From Rhizobium chutanense (GTDB taxonomy: Bacteria > Pseudomonadota > Alphaproteobacteria > Rhizobiales > Rhizobiaceae), in the NCBI RefSeq assembly GCF_002531935.1, contig NZ_NWSV01000021.1:1-64000 (forward strand): a stretch of DNA of 64,000 nucleotides, given 5' to 3'. Positions 24,996 to 33,516 of the stretch are shown here, piece by piece. The notes beneath the pieces are model-generated. The model saw nothing but the letters and a program-made list of their open reading frames with translations. It was not told the origin of the DNA and did no database searches. The position numbers were made by a program, and so were the translations under genes. Positions within the stretch are counted from its first letter, which is position 1, and each line of letters begins with the position of its first letter.

Positions 24996-25475
24996 TCAGC
25001 GAGACTGATGCGCTCCCCGGCGCTGGACAATCGTTTGATTCAAAATTCGACGGTTGATTTTCTGCTTCCAGTTCAGCTGAGCCGGCGAGAGCTTCCGCTT
25101 GAGTTTTGTTTGTTTGAGAAACCGATATTCTTTCTCGTCGTAGAGATATCCCATTCGATACGCGTGCTCGATTAGGTCATCGTTGGCATTGGCGGATGGC
25201 TCTGCCTGTATACGCTTCAATCCTTCAAAGAGGCTGCCGGTGTCGATTCCGACAAAGCGATTTATACAGACGTTCCCAACGTAAGTTGTCGATCCGTTGT
25301 AGCGATTTCGGATGTAGCAATGCTCTAGAATGTCCTGACCGCAAGGGCATTGATCGAATTCCTCGCTGATCTCGACTCCAACCAACTGCCATTCAAGGCG
25401 AGCCGTTTCGAACACCTTCGAAACCGACAAAGGGAGGATATGCGCTTTCAGGCGTTCAAAGTTGTGGCTTTCCAT
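24996..25475 (-). CDS. Small Cys-rich protein, putative zinc-binding
   Basis: A 159-residue protein starting at ATG 25475 (MESHNFERLKAH). It contains CPCG (C43, C45), then C53 in HCYIRNR and C70 in YVGNVCI, a spacing that could bind zinc, followed by a basic helical tail (KRKLSPAQLNWKQK). Similar small proteins with a CPCG...N...VG.C pattern occur on phages and plasmids with no assigned role. It starts 5 bp past the ImmA/IrrE gene, so the two are probably cotranscribed. Confidence 0.6.
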   Translation of the reverse strand: MESHNFERLKAHILPLSVSKVFETARLEWQLVGVEISEEFDQCPCGQDILEHCYIRNRYNGSTTYVGNVCINRFVGIDTGSLFEGLKRIQAEPSANANDDLIEHAYRMGYLYDEKEYRFLKQTKLKRKLSPAQLNWKQKINRRILNQTIVQRRGAHQSR

Positions 25476-25480
25476 AGAGA

Positions 25481-26386
25481 TTAGCCTTTTTGATATTTTT
25501 CCTGCTGAGCACGCCAGCGGTCGCGAGCCGTCATGTCCTCTCTTTCTTCCTGTTCCTCGTCGCATTCCTCGTGCCAGAGCATGATCAGCGCATAGCCATT
25601 CTTCTGAAGACAGACTTGTTCGCTGAGTGTCGGAGCGCGTTGCCCGCGCGGCACATCAATCCAGAGGTCCGGCAGTCTTTCGTTGATCTCGCTGGGAGTG
25701 CCGACCCGAAGATTTGTTCGATAGAACAACGAACCTTGTGGAACTGGCTTGCTTCGGCTTGCTGTGATGAACGGAAAGCGCTTCCGATTATGATATATCC
25801 GGCCGACTTTCCCATCCTTCACAATGATGAAGGCCAAGGATTCAGGGTGATAGTCGGCATATGCTCGCGCCATGGCTTCCTTGCTGACCTGAAACTCCTC
25901 AGCAAGCTGGAAAACATGCTCAAGGCTTGGCGACGGTTGCTTCCTAAAACATTCGCGAAGTTTCGGCGGCGGCATCAAGATCAGTGAAGAGAAGCGGTTC
26001 GCCTCAACCTCCATCTTTGCGCGCCGGTCGCCCTCTTTCGCGGATAGTGTTTGCAGATCCTGCCTTGAACAAAGGAATCGGCCGTCCTCGTCCGGCACAT
26101 GATTGGCAATCAAGAAGTGCCCGAGCTCATGGCCGATCGTAAAGCGACGGCGCGTCTGGTTCACACCGCGCTTCACCAAGATGATTCCGCAGCTCCGATT
26201 GCTGTCGGTGATCAATCCGCCCTCGAAGCCCTCGGTTTCAAGTTCAGCTATCTCCTCGATCTCAAGCTGCAGCGCCAGCTCTTCGATTGGGACAGGCACT
26301 CGAAAATTGGGTTCATGCTTCAGGATGAGACTGACGAGCCCTTCGGGTGATCCGGTGTCAGCTAGATCCATCCGCATGACGCTCAT
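25481..26386 (-). CDS. ImmA/IrrE-type metallopeptidase, CapP-like
   Basis: A 301-residue zinc peptidase (M78 family). The site HELGH is in FTIGHELGHFLIANH, and the third ligand is probably the Glu in MEVEANRFSSLILMP. Proteins of this family cleave a partner HTH repressor. It is coupled to the HTH gene (stop TGA then C then ATG), and that pair is divergent from a CBASS operon. This is the layout of CapP, the peptidase that cleaves CapH after DNA damage and so derepresses CBASS. The assignment to CapP is by context. Confidence 0.8.
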   Translation of the reverse strand: MSVMRMDLADTGSPEGLVSLILKHEPNFRVPVPIEELALQLEIEEIAELETEGFEGGLITDSNRSCGIILVKRGVNQTRRRFTIGHELGHFLIANHVPDEDGRFLCSRQDLQTLSAKEGDRRAKMEVEANRFSSLILMPPPKLRECFRKQPSPSLEHVFQLAEEFQVSKEAMARAYADYHPESLAFIIVKDGKVGRIYHNRKRFPFITASRSKPVPQGSLFYRTNLRVGTPSEINERLPDLWIDVPRGQRAPTLSEQVCLQKNGYALIMLWHEECDEEQEEREDMTARDRWRAQQEKYQKG

Positions 26387-26387
26387 G

Positions 26388-26711
26388 TCATTTTTCCTTC
26401 GGAACCTTGAGCCGATCCATCAACATCTGGATTGTTTCCCGGTCTTGTGGGGTGAGCGTTTTGAGGTCTCGGTACATGGCAACGAGCGCGGGATCCTCAT
26501 TCGCGCCTTCCGGGTTTTCCCCGACAAGATCAGCGATCGAAACTCGAAAATGCGTGGCAAGCTTGGTGAGAAGCTCGATTGATGGATTGGTGCTGCGGCC
26601 CGTCTCCAGGTCATAGACGTGGGTCTTTGATGCTCCGATAGCATCAGCCACATCCTGCAACGATTGCCGGTTTTTCCCTCTTAGTTCTTTGAGCTTGGCA
26701 GCCAAAGACAT
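26388..26711 (-). CDS. XRE-family HTH repressor, CapH-like
   Basis: A 107-residue protein starting at ATG 26711 (MSLAAKLKELRGKN), preceded by GGGAG. Residues 5-62 form an XRE helix-turn-helix (SLQDVADAIGASKTHVYDLE, then LLTKLATHFRVSIADLVGE), and the rest is helical (YRDLKTLTPQDRETIQMLMD), probably for dimerisation. It is followed by the metallopeptidase and is divergent from the CD-NTase. It is likely the repressor of the CBASS promoter, acting at the 17-bp direct repeats in between. Confidence 0.82.
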   Translation of the reverse strand: MSLAAKLKELRGKNRQSLQDVADAIGASKTHVYDLETGRSTNPSIELLTKLATHFRVSIADLVGENPEGANEDPALVAMYRDLKTLTPQDRETIQMLMDRLKVPKEK

Positions 26712-26768
26712 CCTCAAATCACTCCCTGGAATCGCCTAAGGCGCGTGCACTCTCGCGCCGCGCCGTTC

Positions 26769-26785
26769 GATTTATCTGTACGAAA
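26769..26785 (+). repeat. 17-bp direct repeat copy 1 (putative CapH operator)
   Basis: GATTTATCTGTACGAAA. It lies just downstream of the leftward -10 element (TATGGT, 26790-26785 on the minus strand) and so covers the start point of the HTH gene transcript. Confidence 0.75.
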
Positions 26786-26828
26786 CCATAGCACAGGGAT
26801 TGACAGAATCAAGCGTTAGATTTATCTG
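26785..26828. promoter_or_regulatory. Divergent CBASS / HTH promoters
   Basis: Rightward: TTGACA at 26800-26805, 17 bp, TATCTG at 26823-26828, predicting a start near 26835. Leftward: TTGATT at 26812-26807, 16 bp, TATGGT at 26790-26785. The two -35 elements are back to back and each -10 or start is overlain by one copy of the 17-bp repeat. Confidence 0.6.
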
Positions 26829-26835
26829 TACGAAA
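26819..26835 (+). repeat. 17-bp direct repeat copy 2 (putative CapH operator)
   Basis: A second GATTTATCTGTACGAAA, exactly 50 bp after the first, overlapping the rightward -10 element. Confidence 0.75.
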
Positions 26836-26888
26836 TGATAGGTGCGAATCTTACGTCATCGACCCCTTTACGGGGACTGGAGGCACGA

Positions 26889-28085
26889 ATGCTTCATAAT
26901 CAACGACTTGTTCTGCGTGACGGCATGCTCATCAGTGCGCTTGAGCGGATGTGCGCCACACTTGAAATCTCGCAGTCCCAATCCACTCTTGCGCAGGAAC
27001 GCTACGAAGGCGTCGGGGGATGGCTCGCAGAGTCGGAAGACCCGCTGTTGAAGGCGATCGGAATTTTTCTTCAGGGCTCGACCGCCATCGGAACAACCGT
27101 GAAGCCGATCGGCAGCAATGAGCATGATGTCGACCTGGTGGCGCATGTTCCAGGTCTGGGTATTTGGGTGGAGCCGGCCACGCTGAAGAAGGCGATCGGT
27201 GATCGCCTGAGGGAGAATGGCCATTACAAGCCATTGCTCGTCGAGATGGGCCGCTGCTGGCGGTTGGTCTATGCCAACGAATTCCACCTGGATATTACGC
27301 CATCGATTCCCAATCGTGATTGCAATATGGGCGGCGAGTTTGTTCCAGACCGCGCTCTCAAGGTTTGGAAGCCTTCAAACCCGAAAGGCTACAAGGCGCT
27401 TTTCCTGGAAAGAGTAAAACTGGTGCCCCGGTTTCGGGTGATGGAAGGCCTTCAGGTGGAGGATCGGGCGCGTGCCAGCGTGGAGCCCTATCCCGAGCAG
27501 GGTCACTTCAAAGGCATTTTGCAGCGGATCGTGCAGATTCTTAAGAGGCACCGAGACGTCTTTATTCTGGCAAACGACCTCGATACGTCTCAGTCGCCCA
27601 TTTCCGTTCTTGTCACGACCCTAGCCTCCCAGAGCTATGAATATTGCGCGCGAACCAACGTCTACGACAGCCAACTGGATTTGCTGGTCGATGTGATCCG
27701 GCGCATGCCGGATTTCATCGAGACTCGTATCGTCAACGGCCGAACGAACTGGTTCGTATGGAACGAGACCACCAAGGGCGAGAACTTTGCCGAGAAATGG
27801 AACGGCGATCCCAAACGCGCCGAGGTGTTCTATTCGTGGCACGCCCGTGTGCTCGATGACGTCAGTCGACTGAGGAATGTTGAGGGACTGGACGGCCTGA
27901 AGCAGCGTCTTTCGGATAGCTTTGGGCCGGCTCCGGCAAAAGCCGTTATGGACTCCATAACCGACGAGATCTCGCTGTCGCGTCGAAACGGCTTGCTCAC
28001 CGCCGCACCGCGTGTCGGGCTCCTGACAGGCGTCGCTTCGGCAACCGCCACGCCGGTGCGGGCAAACACATTCTTCGGCAGATAG
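26889..28085 (+). CDS. CBASS cyclic oligonucleotide synthase (CD-NTase)
   Basis: The start was set at ATG 26889 (MLHNQRLVLRDGMLIS), which has GGAGG six bases upstream. The earlier ATG at 26835 would coincide with the predicted transcription start. The 398-residue product has the nucleotidyltransferase core GS (63-64), D80-x-D82 in EHDVDLVAHV, and D135 in FHLDITPS, so the metal-binding triad is complete. CD-NTases make cyclic di- or trinucleotide alarms on phage infection. An E2-like protein and an HNH-SAVED effector follow, so this is a CBASS synthase. The clade and product are not readable. Confidence 0.9.
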   Translation: MLHNQRLVLRDGMLISALERMCATLEISQSQSTLAQERYEGVGGWLAESEDPLLKAIGIFLQGSTAIGTTVKPIGSNEHDVDLVAHVPGLGIWVEPATLKKAIGDRLRENGHYKPLLVEMGRCWRLVYANEFHLDITPSIPNRDCNMGGEFVPDRALKVWKPSNPKGYKALFLERVKLVPRFRVMEGLQVEDRARASVEPYPEQGHFKGILQRIVQILKRHRDVFILANDLDTSQSPISVLVTTLASQSYEYCARTNVYDSQLDLLVDVIRRMPDFIETRIVNGRTNWFVWNETTKGENFAEKWNGDPKRAEVFYSWHARVLDDVSRLRNVEGLDGLKQRLSDSFGPAPAKAVMDSITDEISLSRRNGLLTAAPRVGLLTGVASATATPVRANTFFGR

Positions 28086-28088
28086 CTC

Positions 28089-28580
28089 ATGCGCTTTTCC
28101 GAGCCGAAGCCCCTAACCGCCGCGCAACAGTTCCTTCTTCTCAAAAAGAACCCGCTGTCGGCTGGCGACGGTATCCTCGGCTCAGGTTGCTTTGAATGGC
28201 GTTTCCGCGCCACGCCGACCCCGTTGTCCCGCATATACGAAGCACGCTTGGGATTTGCGGCTGACCGATCGCCTCGGGTCTACATTGAAAACCCGGACCT
28301 CGTGCTGCTCGCAGGTGGAAGGAAACTTCCTCATGTCTACGAGCAGAGCCCTACGCGCCTGTGTCTTTACCTGCCCCGAACATACGAATGGCAGCCTTGG
28401 ATGAGGTTGGATCAGACGATCGTTCCTTGGACGTCGCTGTGGCTGTTTTACTTTGAGGATTGGCTAAGCGAGGGCGAATGGCGAGGTGGAGGAGAGCATC
28501 CCGATCCACATGACGTCGAGCGCCGCGTTAGTCGGAGCCGTTTGCAGCGCCGGCATCCCCTTCGCGAAAGGATTGAGTAA
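28089..28580 (+). CDS. E2-like protein of type II short CBASS
   Basis: A 163-residue protein, 3 bp after the synthase and abutting the next gene. It has the E2-like CBASS pattern: PRVYIENPDLV, then TRLCLYLPRTYEWQPWM with the likely active Cys, TIVPWTSLWLFYFEDWL, and a C-terminal WRGGGEHP. In type II CBASS an E1-E2 protein (Cap2) conjugates the synthase to a target to prime it; short systems carry only the E2-like part. No E1 and no Cap3 protease gene was found here. Confidence 0.8.
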   Translation: MRFSEPKPLTAAQQFLLLKKNPLSAGDGILGSGCFEWRFRATPTPLSRIYEARLGFAADRSPRVYIENPDLVLLAGGRKLPHVYEQSPTRLCLYLPRTYEWQPWMRLDQTIVPWTSLWLFYFEDWLSEGEWRGGGEHPDPHDVERRVSRSRLQRRHPLRERIE

Positions 28581-29708
28581 ATGGCGAAGACGAAAGTCGA
28601 TCAGAAGACGCAAAGGGCGCTTTGGGCGCGTGCCGCCGGCCGCTGCCAATATCGTGGCTGCAACTGTGAGCTGATCGGAGAGCTGCTGTCCGGCAAGGAG
28701 GACAAGATGTTCGGCTTTGTCGCGCACATTGTTGCCGACTCACCGAACGGCGCGCGCGGACATCCGACCAGGTCCGCCCTTCTCGCAAAAGACATTTCAA
28801 ATCTCATGTTGCTCTGCGCAAAACACCATCGTCTCATCGATGACGAAGCAGCTCTTGATCATCCGGAGGAGCTTCTCCAGCGTATGAAGGACGAGCATGA
28901 ACGGCGGGTGCGTATCGCAGCTAGTATTCAGCCGGACCGGGCATCACATGTGATCCGTTTCGGCGCGAATATCGGTATGAACGAGGCGCTCGTCGCAAAG
29001 GATGACATTTTTGGCTCCATGCAGCCTGATCGCTCACCGGCATCCTTCGACACGATCGATCTGGAGATGCTTGGCCTTTCGCTCGACGATGCCGACGCGC
29101 AGTATTGGCAGGTTCAGCAGACGAACCTATAGCGGCAATTTGCTGAAAAGATCCGGGGCCGGATCGAACGGCAGCAGATCACGCATGCAAGTGTTTTCGC
29201 GCTTGCGCCCCAGCCGCTCCTGATCGAACTGGGAAGGCAGCTTTGCGACATTCTGCCCGCCGCGATTCATCAACGACATAGAGAGCCAGCAACATGGAGA
29301 TGGCAGAGCGACACCGCTCCGATGGAGTTCCACGTCGAGGCGCCGGCGGAGGTTCATCCTACGGTGGCTCTGATCTTGGGGTTGAGCGCCACGATATCAA
29401 AAGACCGGATCGTTTCCGTTTTGGGGCAGGATGTTTCGGTTTGGTCGATCACTGCGGCGTCGCCGCACAACGACATCATGAGGAGCGTCGAAGACCTCTC
29501 GCATTTTCGCCGGGAGTTGAGACGGCTTTTTGACAGGATAAAGTCGGTGCACGGCGAAGGAGCAAAGATAAATCTTTTTCCGGCCCTGCCCGTTTCGGCG
29601 GCGGTGGAAGTGGGGCGTGTTTGGATGCCAAAAGCTGATCTGCCTATGAACGTGTTCGATCAACATCGCAAAATCGGCGGCTTTGTTTCGGCTCTTTGGA
29701 TCCAGTGA
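28581..29708 (+). pseudogene. cap5: HNH-SAVED CBASS effector (Cap5-like) with in-frame TAG at codon 184
   Basis: Codons 1-183 encode an HNH nuclease domain (AHIVADSPNGARG, then NLMLLCAKHHRLID). They are followed by TAG at 29130-29132. The same frame continues with RQFAEKIRGRIERQQ, ASVFALAPQPLLIELGRQL, TWRWQSD and MEFHVEAPAEV to a TGA at 29706-29708. That second part is a SAVED domain, which senses the cyclic nucleotide. Together the frame spans 375 sense codons counting the amber position, the usual Cap5 length. One base change explains the break. It could be a recent knock-out, a sequencing error or a site of readthrough. If real, the HNH part lacks its sensor. Confidence 0.85.
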
Positions 29709-29810
29709 CTTGCCGCTGAAGCCTACCAAAACAAGCTTCATCGAGCATACGCGAGCCGATTGAAGTGGTTGCTATCTGTGGTAGGCTCTTGACCGGGCGA
29801 GGGGAGATTA

Positions 29811-30983
29811 ATGGTGCCGAAGAATATCGTCGTCTGCTGTGACGGAACTGGCAACGAAATCGGCGTGAACATGTCCAATGTTCTCAAGCTATATAGGATG
29901 CTTGAGAAGGACGACGGGCAACTCGTGTACTACGACCCCGGCGTTGGAACGTTGGGTCAACGAAAGACGTGGGGGAGAATTAGCCAGAACGCAAAAGGGG
30001 TTCTGGGCCTTGCCACAGGGTATGGCCTGGACGACGATGTGTTGGGTGCTTATCGCTTTTTGGCTGAACATTACAGAGAAGGCGACCAGGTGTTTCTTTT
30101 CGGCTTCAGCCGCGGCTCTTACAGCGTCCGTGTCCTTGCTGGTTTTATTCACCTCCTCGGTCTCTTGCGCTCAGACCAGCTGAACTACGTCGGCTATGCG
30201 TTCGCCGCTTATAAGCGCGCCGCTATGGATGGAGAGGATCTATCGGTAGCTTGGCACTTTCGAAGAATTGTCGGTGGACGAACCGTACCGATCAAGTTCC
30301 TTGGCGTTTGGGATACCGTTGCATCCGTCATTGTGCCGCGACCTGATCGCTTCTACATCCCCAGCTTGGAGACGCTGCCCTATACGCTTCAAAACCCTAG
30401 TGTCGAAGTCTTCCGTCAAGCAATCGCCATCGATGAATTTCGTCGGATGTTCCGATTGCGGAGATGGAAGGAGAACCAGGAATTCAAGCCCAATCGCTTT
30501 TCGACGTCAGAGCCTCGAAACCAGGACAGCCGACAGGTTTGGTTCGCGGGCTGTCACTCCGACATCGGCGGCGGCTATCCGGAAAATGAGAGCGGGCTGT
30601 CAAAGTATCCGCTTCGCTGGATGATCCAGCAAGCCAATCCGCACGGACTGAGTGTGAATGCATCCATGTTCAATCATCTTGTGGAAGGAAAGGCGAGGGG
30701 CGGCAGTGAGCATGAGTACGCGGAGCCAAACGCAACAGGGGAGTTGCACGTATCAGCAACCAGAGCCTGGCGTATTCTCGAGTGGATGCCGAAGAAAGTG
30801 AAATGGCGAGAATGGCCAAAGCGCAAGGGCCTGCTCGGCTACTACCTCCCCCACTACGAGCCGAGGTTCATTCCTGAAGGAGCAAGGATTCACGAGTCTG
30901 CGCTCCGACGGAAGGAAGTAGTTTCGTCGTACAATCCGGAAAATCTGCCGGAAATCTTCGAGGTGGAGCATGACCCCCCTTGA
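29811..30983 (+). CDS. DUF2235 alpha/beta hydrolase, Tle1-like phospholipase
   Basis: A 390-residue hydrolase whose start has GAGGGGAG upstream. The DUF2235 marks are DGTGNE (11-16), the nucleophile elbow GFSRGS with S100, GVWDTV with D167, and CHSDIGGGY with H248. DUF2235 includes Tle1 phospholipases used as type VI effectors, but no VgrG, Hcp or immunity gene is near and no signal peptide or membrane anchor is seen. It sits 102 bp after the broken CBASS effector and before Septu. A role as a membrane-attacking effector in defence is a guess from place. Confidence 0.8.
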   Translation: MVPKNIVVCCDGTGNEIGVNMSNVLKLYRMLEKDDGQLVYYDPGVGTLGQRKTWGRISQNAKGVLGLATGYGLDDDVLGAYRFLAEHYREGDQVFLFGFSRGSYSVRVLAGFIHLLGLLRSDQLNYVGYAFAAYKRAAMDGEDLSVAWHFRRIVGGRTVPIKFLGVWDTVASVIVPRPDRFYIPSLETLPYTLQNPSVEVFRQAIAIDEFRRMFRLRRWKENQEFKPNRFSTSEPRNQDSRQVWFAGCHSDIGGGYPENESGLSKYPLRWMIQQANPHGLSVNASMFNHLVEGKARGGSEHEYAEPNATGELHVSATRAWRILEWMPKKVKWREWPKRKGLLGYYLPHYEPRFIPEGARIHESALRRKEVVSSYNPENLPEIFEVEHDPP

Positions 30984-31135
30984 GATCTTGAATGACTCTT
31001 TAAGGATAGACGATCGATTGTTCCGAAGTCCATTGTTCTAGGCGGTTACGGGGTACATGAGTTAACGTCGCGAAACTCAGCCCCGTCAATTGGCGGATAC
31101 CAAGCCGCCATATCGGTAATGAGGAGGACGCTTGC

Positions 31136-32527
31136 ATGTTCCTACGTCGACTGCGTCTGAAAAATCTCCGCTCCATTGCAGAGCTCGACATGCAATTTGT
31201 CCAGTCGAGCGGTGATGTTCGCCCTTGGACCTTTGTCTTGGGAGAAAATGGTGCGGGCAAGAGTACAATTCTTCGCGCCTTGGCGCTTGTCACCGCGGGA
31301 GGGGAGGCGCTCCCCGAAATTATCGGTGATCCCGACACTTGGATACGTGTTGGAAGTGACGCCGCTACAATCGAACTCGACTATGCCACGGCGGAAAATC
31401 AACCACGATATGGTCAGCTCATATTGCGGCGCGGCGAAGGTGTCCGGAAACTTCTAGAGGCAAATGCTGAAACTCTCGAGCAGATCGATGCAGCGCTTGC
31501 CCATGCTACCCGGAATTATTTCGTAGTTGGTTATGGCGTCTCGCGCCGCCGGTCCGCCGAGCCGATCAGCTGGTCCGGGATGGGAGGGAGCTATAGGAAC
31601 AATCGAGCCCAAAGCGTAGCAACGCTTTTTTCCCCTGACGCAACACTTATTTCTATCGAACAATGGGCTCTCGATCTCGACTATCGTCGTGGAGCGCAAG
31701 GGCTTCGGCCTGTTAGAAAGGCGCTCGACACGCTTTTGGCTGACGCCAAGTTTGACAGCATTGACAAGGAGCGCCGCCAGCTTCTGTTCCAAACGCCTGA
31801 CGGAGTTCTACCGCTCTCGCAGCTCAGCGACGGCTATCAGGCAATGACTGCCTGGTGCGGCGACGTGTTGTTTAGGATCACCGAGACCTTTGCAGATCGC
31901 GCTGATCCGCTGAGTGCACGGGGTGTTCTACTCATCGATGAGCTTGACTTGCACCTTCATCCGATATGGCAGCGTCAACTGGTCAGCTTCATCAAGCGCA
32001 CGCTTCCTAATTTTCAAGTCGTAGCTACCACTCATTCCCCCCTAACAGTGCACCAGGCAGGGGAGGGCGAACTCTTTGTCCTAAAGCGCCCGGAGCGGGG
32101 CAGCGCGGCCTCATCTTTGACGCAGTTTGAAGGCGCGCCGAATAAGCTCATGCTGCATCAGCTGATTCAGAGCCCGATTTTTGGTCTCGATACCCTCGAC
32201 TCGCCACAGGTAGCAAGTCTTCGTCGAGAGTTGCGATCGCTCAAAGGCGTTTCGGAAGAGGCTCCGGCAGATGGCGGGCGAACAGTGGCTTCTGAAACGG
32301 CAGCAAGTCCTCGACCGACATCGCAGGCCGCACGATCAAAACGAGTGAAACAGATAGAGACCGAGCTTGCCACTGTTCCTACCTGGAGCGAGGTCCCGGA
32401 GTATCTGCAATCGACAAACGATCTCCTGCGTCAAATATCGGAAGAATTATCGACGGGTCCCGGGCCCGCGCGTGGATCTAAAAGGTTAAGAAAGCCGCGG
32501 TCGATTGGCAATGGAGGCGAGTTGTGA
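31136..32527 (+). CDS. ptuA: PtuA, Septu ATPase
   Basis: A 463-residue ABC/SMC-like ATPase of the OLD/RecF type. It starts MFLRRLRLKNLRSIAEL with Walker A GENGAGKST (36-44). It has a signature-like PLSQLSDGYQAM, Walker B GVLLIDELDLHLHPIWQ and the H-loop ATTHSPL. The last 100 residues form a variable linker and a helical tail ending basic. The ribosome site GGAGGAC precedes the ATG. It overlaps the HNH gene by 4 bp. ATPase plus HNH nuclease defines Septu, in which PtuA holds PtuB until nucleotide depletion during infection frees its nuclease. Confidence 0.88.
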   Translation: MFLRRLRLKNLRSIAELDMQFVQSSGDVRPWTFVLGENGAGKSTILRALALVTAGGEALPEIIGDPDTWIRVGSDAATIELDYATAENQPRYGQLILRRGEGVRKLLEANAETLEQIDAALAHATRNYFVVGYGVSRRRSAEPISWSGMGGSYRNNRAQSVATLFSPDATLISIEQWALDLDYRRGAQGLRPVRKALDTLLADAKFDSIDKERRQLLFQTPDGVLPLSQLSDGYQAMTAWCGDVLFRITETFADRADPLSARGVLLIDELDLHLHPIWQRQLVSFIKRTLPNFQVVATTHSPLTVHQAGEGELFVLKRPERGSAASSLTQFEGAPNKLMLHQLIQSPIFGLDTLDSPQVASLRRELRSLKGVSEEAPADGGRTVASETAASPRPTSQAARSKRVKQIETELATVPTWSEVPEYLQSTNDLLRQISEELSTGPGPARGSKRLRKPRSIGNGGEL

Positions 32528-33354
32528 TCCGGCTGACGCGCCTCCGCACCGCAACTGGACTGCCGCGAGACTTCACGGGCGCGCGTCTGCTCGAAAAGCA
32601 TCAGGACTTGGTGACCCGCTTTTTCTCCGGACAAGTGGATCCGCCAATCAAATGGACATCGTCCAAATGGAAGTCAGCAAAAAAACGACTGAAGTTCGAG
32701 ACCGGGGGTAAATGCGCATACTGCGAGGCATCAACTGATGTTGTCGCGCATGGTGACGTCGAACATTTCAGGCCGAAGTCCACGTATTGGTGGCTGGCAT
32801 ATGACTTTGACAATTATGTTTTTGCTTGCCAGATCTGCAACCAGATCTACAAGGGGGACAATTTTCCGATCTCTGGGCACCGACTCGAATCACCTCTCAT
32901 GCCCAATGCTCAACCGGCCGACGCTCAGTTGATGCAGCTCGTCCAAAGCCTGGTCCGTGATGTCACATCGACAAACGACGAGGAACTGGTTGCTCTCTGG
33001 GGGGCGGAGGACGCGGATCTAATCCATCCTTACATCGAAGATCCGTCGGCCCTTCTGACCTATGAGGCCGATGATACCAATCGAGAAGTTTGGATCCGAG
33101 CCGGCGCGGGGCTCCGCGCGGCTCGTGCACACGATGCGGCAATCAAGTTCCTGGGGTTGAATCGTGAAGAGCTGCTTCGGCTGCGCTACGAGCAACTCGA
33201 AATCCTCCGGATTTTCAAACTGAGTTTCGACGAACCTCGGATTTCAGACGGCACGAAGGCAACAATTCGAGCAAAATTCGATGAGATGAGCCGCCCAGCT
33301 TATCCCTTTGCGGGACTGAACCGCTTCTTCCTCCGTCAGTGGAACTTGACGTGA
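32524..33354 (+). CDS. ptuB: PtuB, Septu HNH nuclease
   Basis: A 276-residue HNH endonuclease. The core is visible at residues 60-115: GGKCAYCE (C64, C67), GDVEHFRPKS (H81), then ACQICNQIYKGDNFP (C102, C105, N106). The EHFRPK...YWWLAYDF pattern is that of PtuB nucleases. The start overlaps the ptuA stop by four bases, a sign of coupled expression. The rest of the protein is helical and would contact PtuA. The gene looks intact. Confidence 0.88.
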   Translation: MIRLTRLRTATGLPRDFTGARLLEKHQDLVTRFFSGQVDPPIKWTSSKWKSAKKRLKFETGGKCAYCEASTDVVAHGDVEHFRPKSTYWWLAYDFDNYVFACQICNQIYKGDNFPISGHRLESPLMPNAQPADAQLMQLVQSLVRDVTSTNDEELVALWGAEDADLIHPYIEDPSALLTYEADDTNREVWIRAGAGLRAARAHDAAIKFLGLNREELLRLRYEQLEILRIFKLSFDEPRISDGTKATIRAKFDEMSRPAYPFAGLNRFFLRQWNLT

Positions 33355-33424
33355 CGCTCACTAGAAATTTGTTTCCCTGCCATTCGCTCTGATGAGTCGA
33401 TGCCAGGCCGACGCGAACTGTAGA

Positions 33425-33467
33425 AGTATTGACAACGTGCTCTTCCCAAATACACGTTATCAATACT
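33425..33467. repeat. Inverted repeat, 15-bp arms, upstream of helicase gene
   Basis: AGTATTGACAACGTG and CACGTTATCAATACT pair at 14 of 15 positions around a 13-bp spacer (CTCTTCCCAAATA). It lies 50 bp before the GTG of the helicase gene and includes TTGACA, so it is likely an operator or an RNA hairpin that controls that gene. No T-run follows, which argues against a terminator. Confidence 0.8.
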
Positions 33468-33516
33468 ACCATCGATTGCGAATGAGTGATTTGCTTTGGT
33501 TGATGGAGGGCGGCTG

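Noticed and set aside
31017..31039. GTTC-N11-GTTC upstream of ptuA as a LexA box
   Set aside because: The spacing is 11 rather than 7 bp, which LexA of this group does not use.
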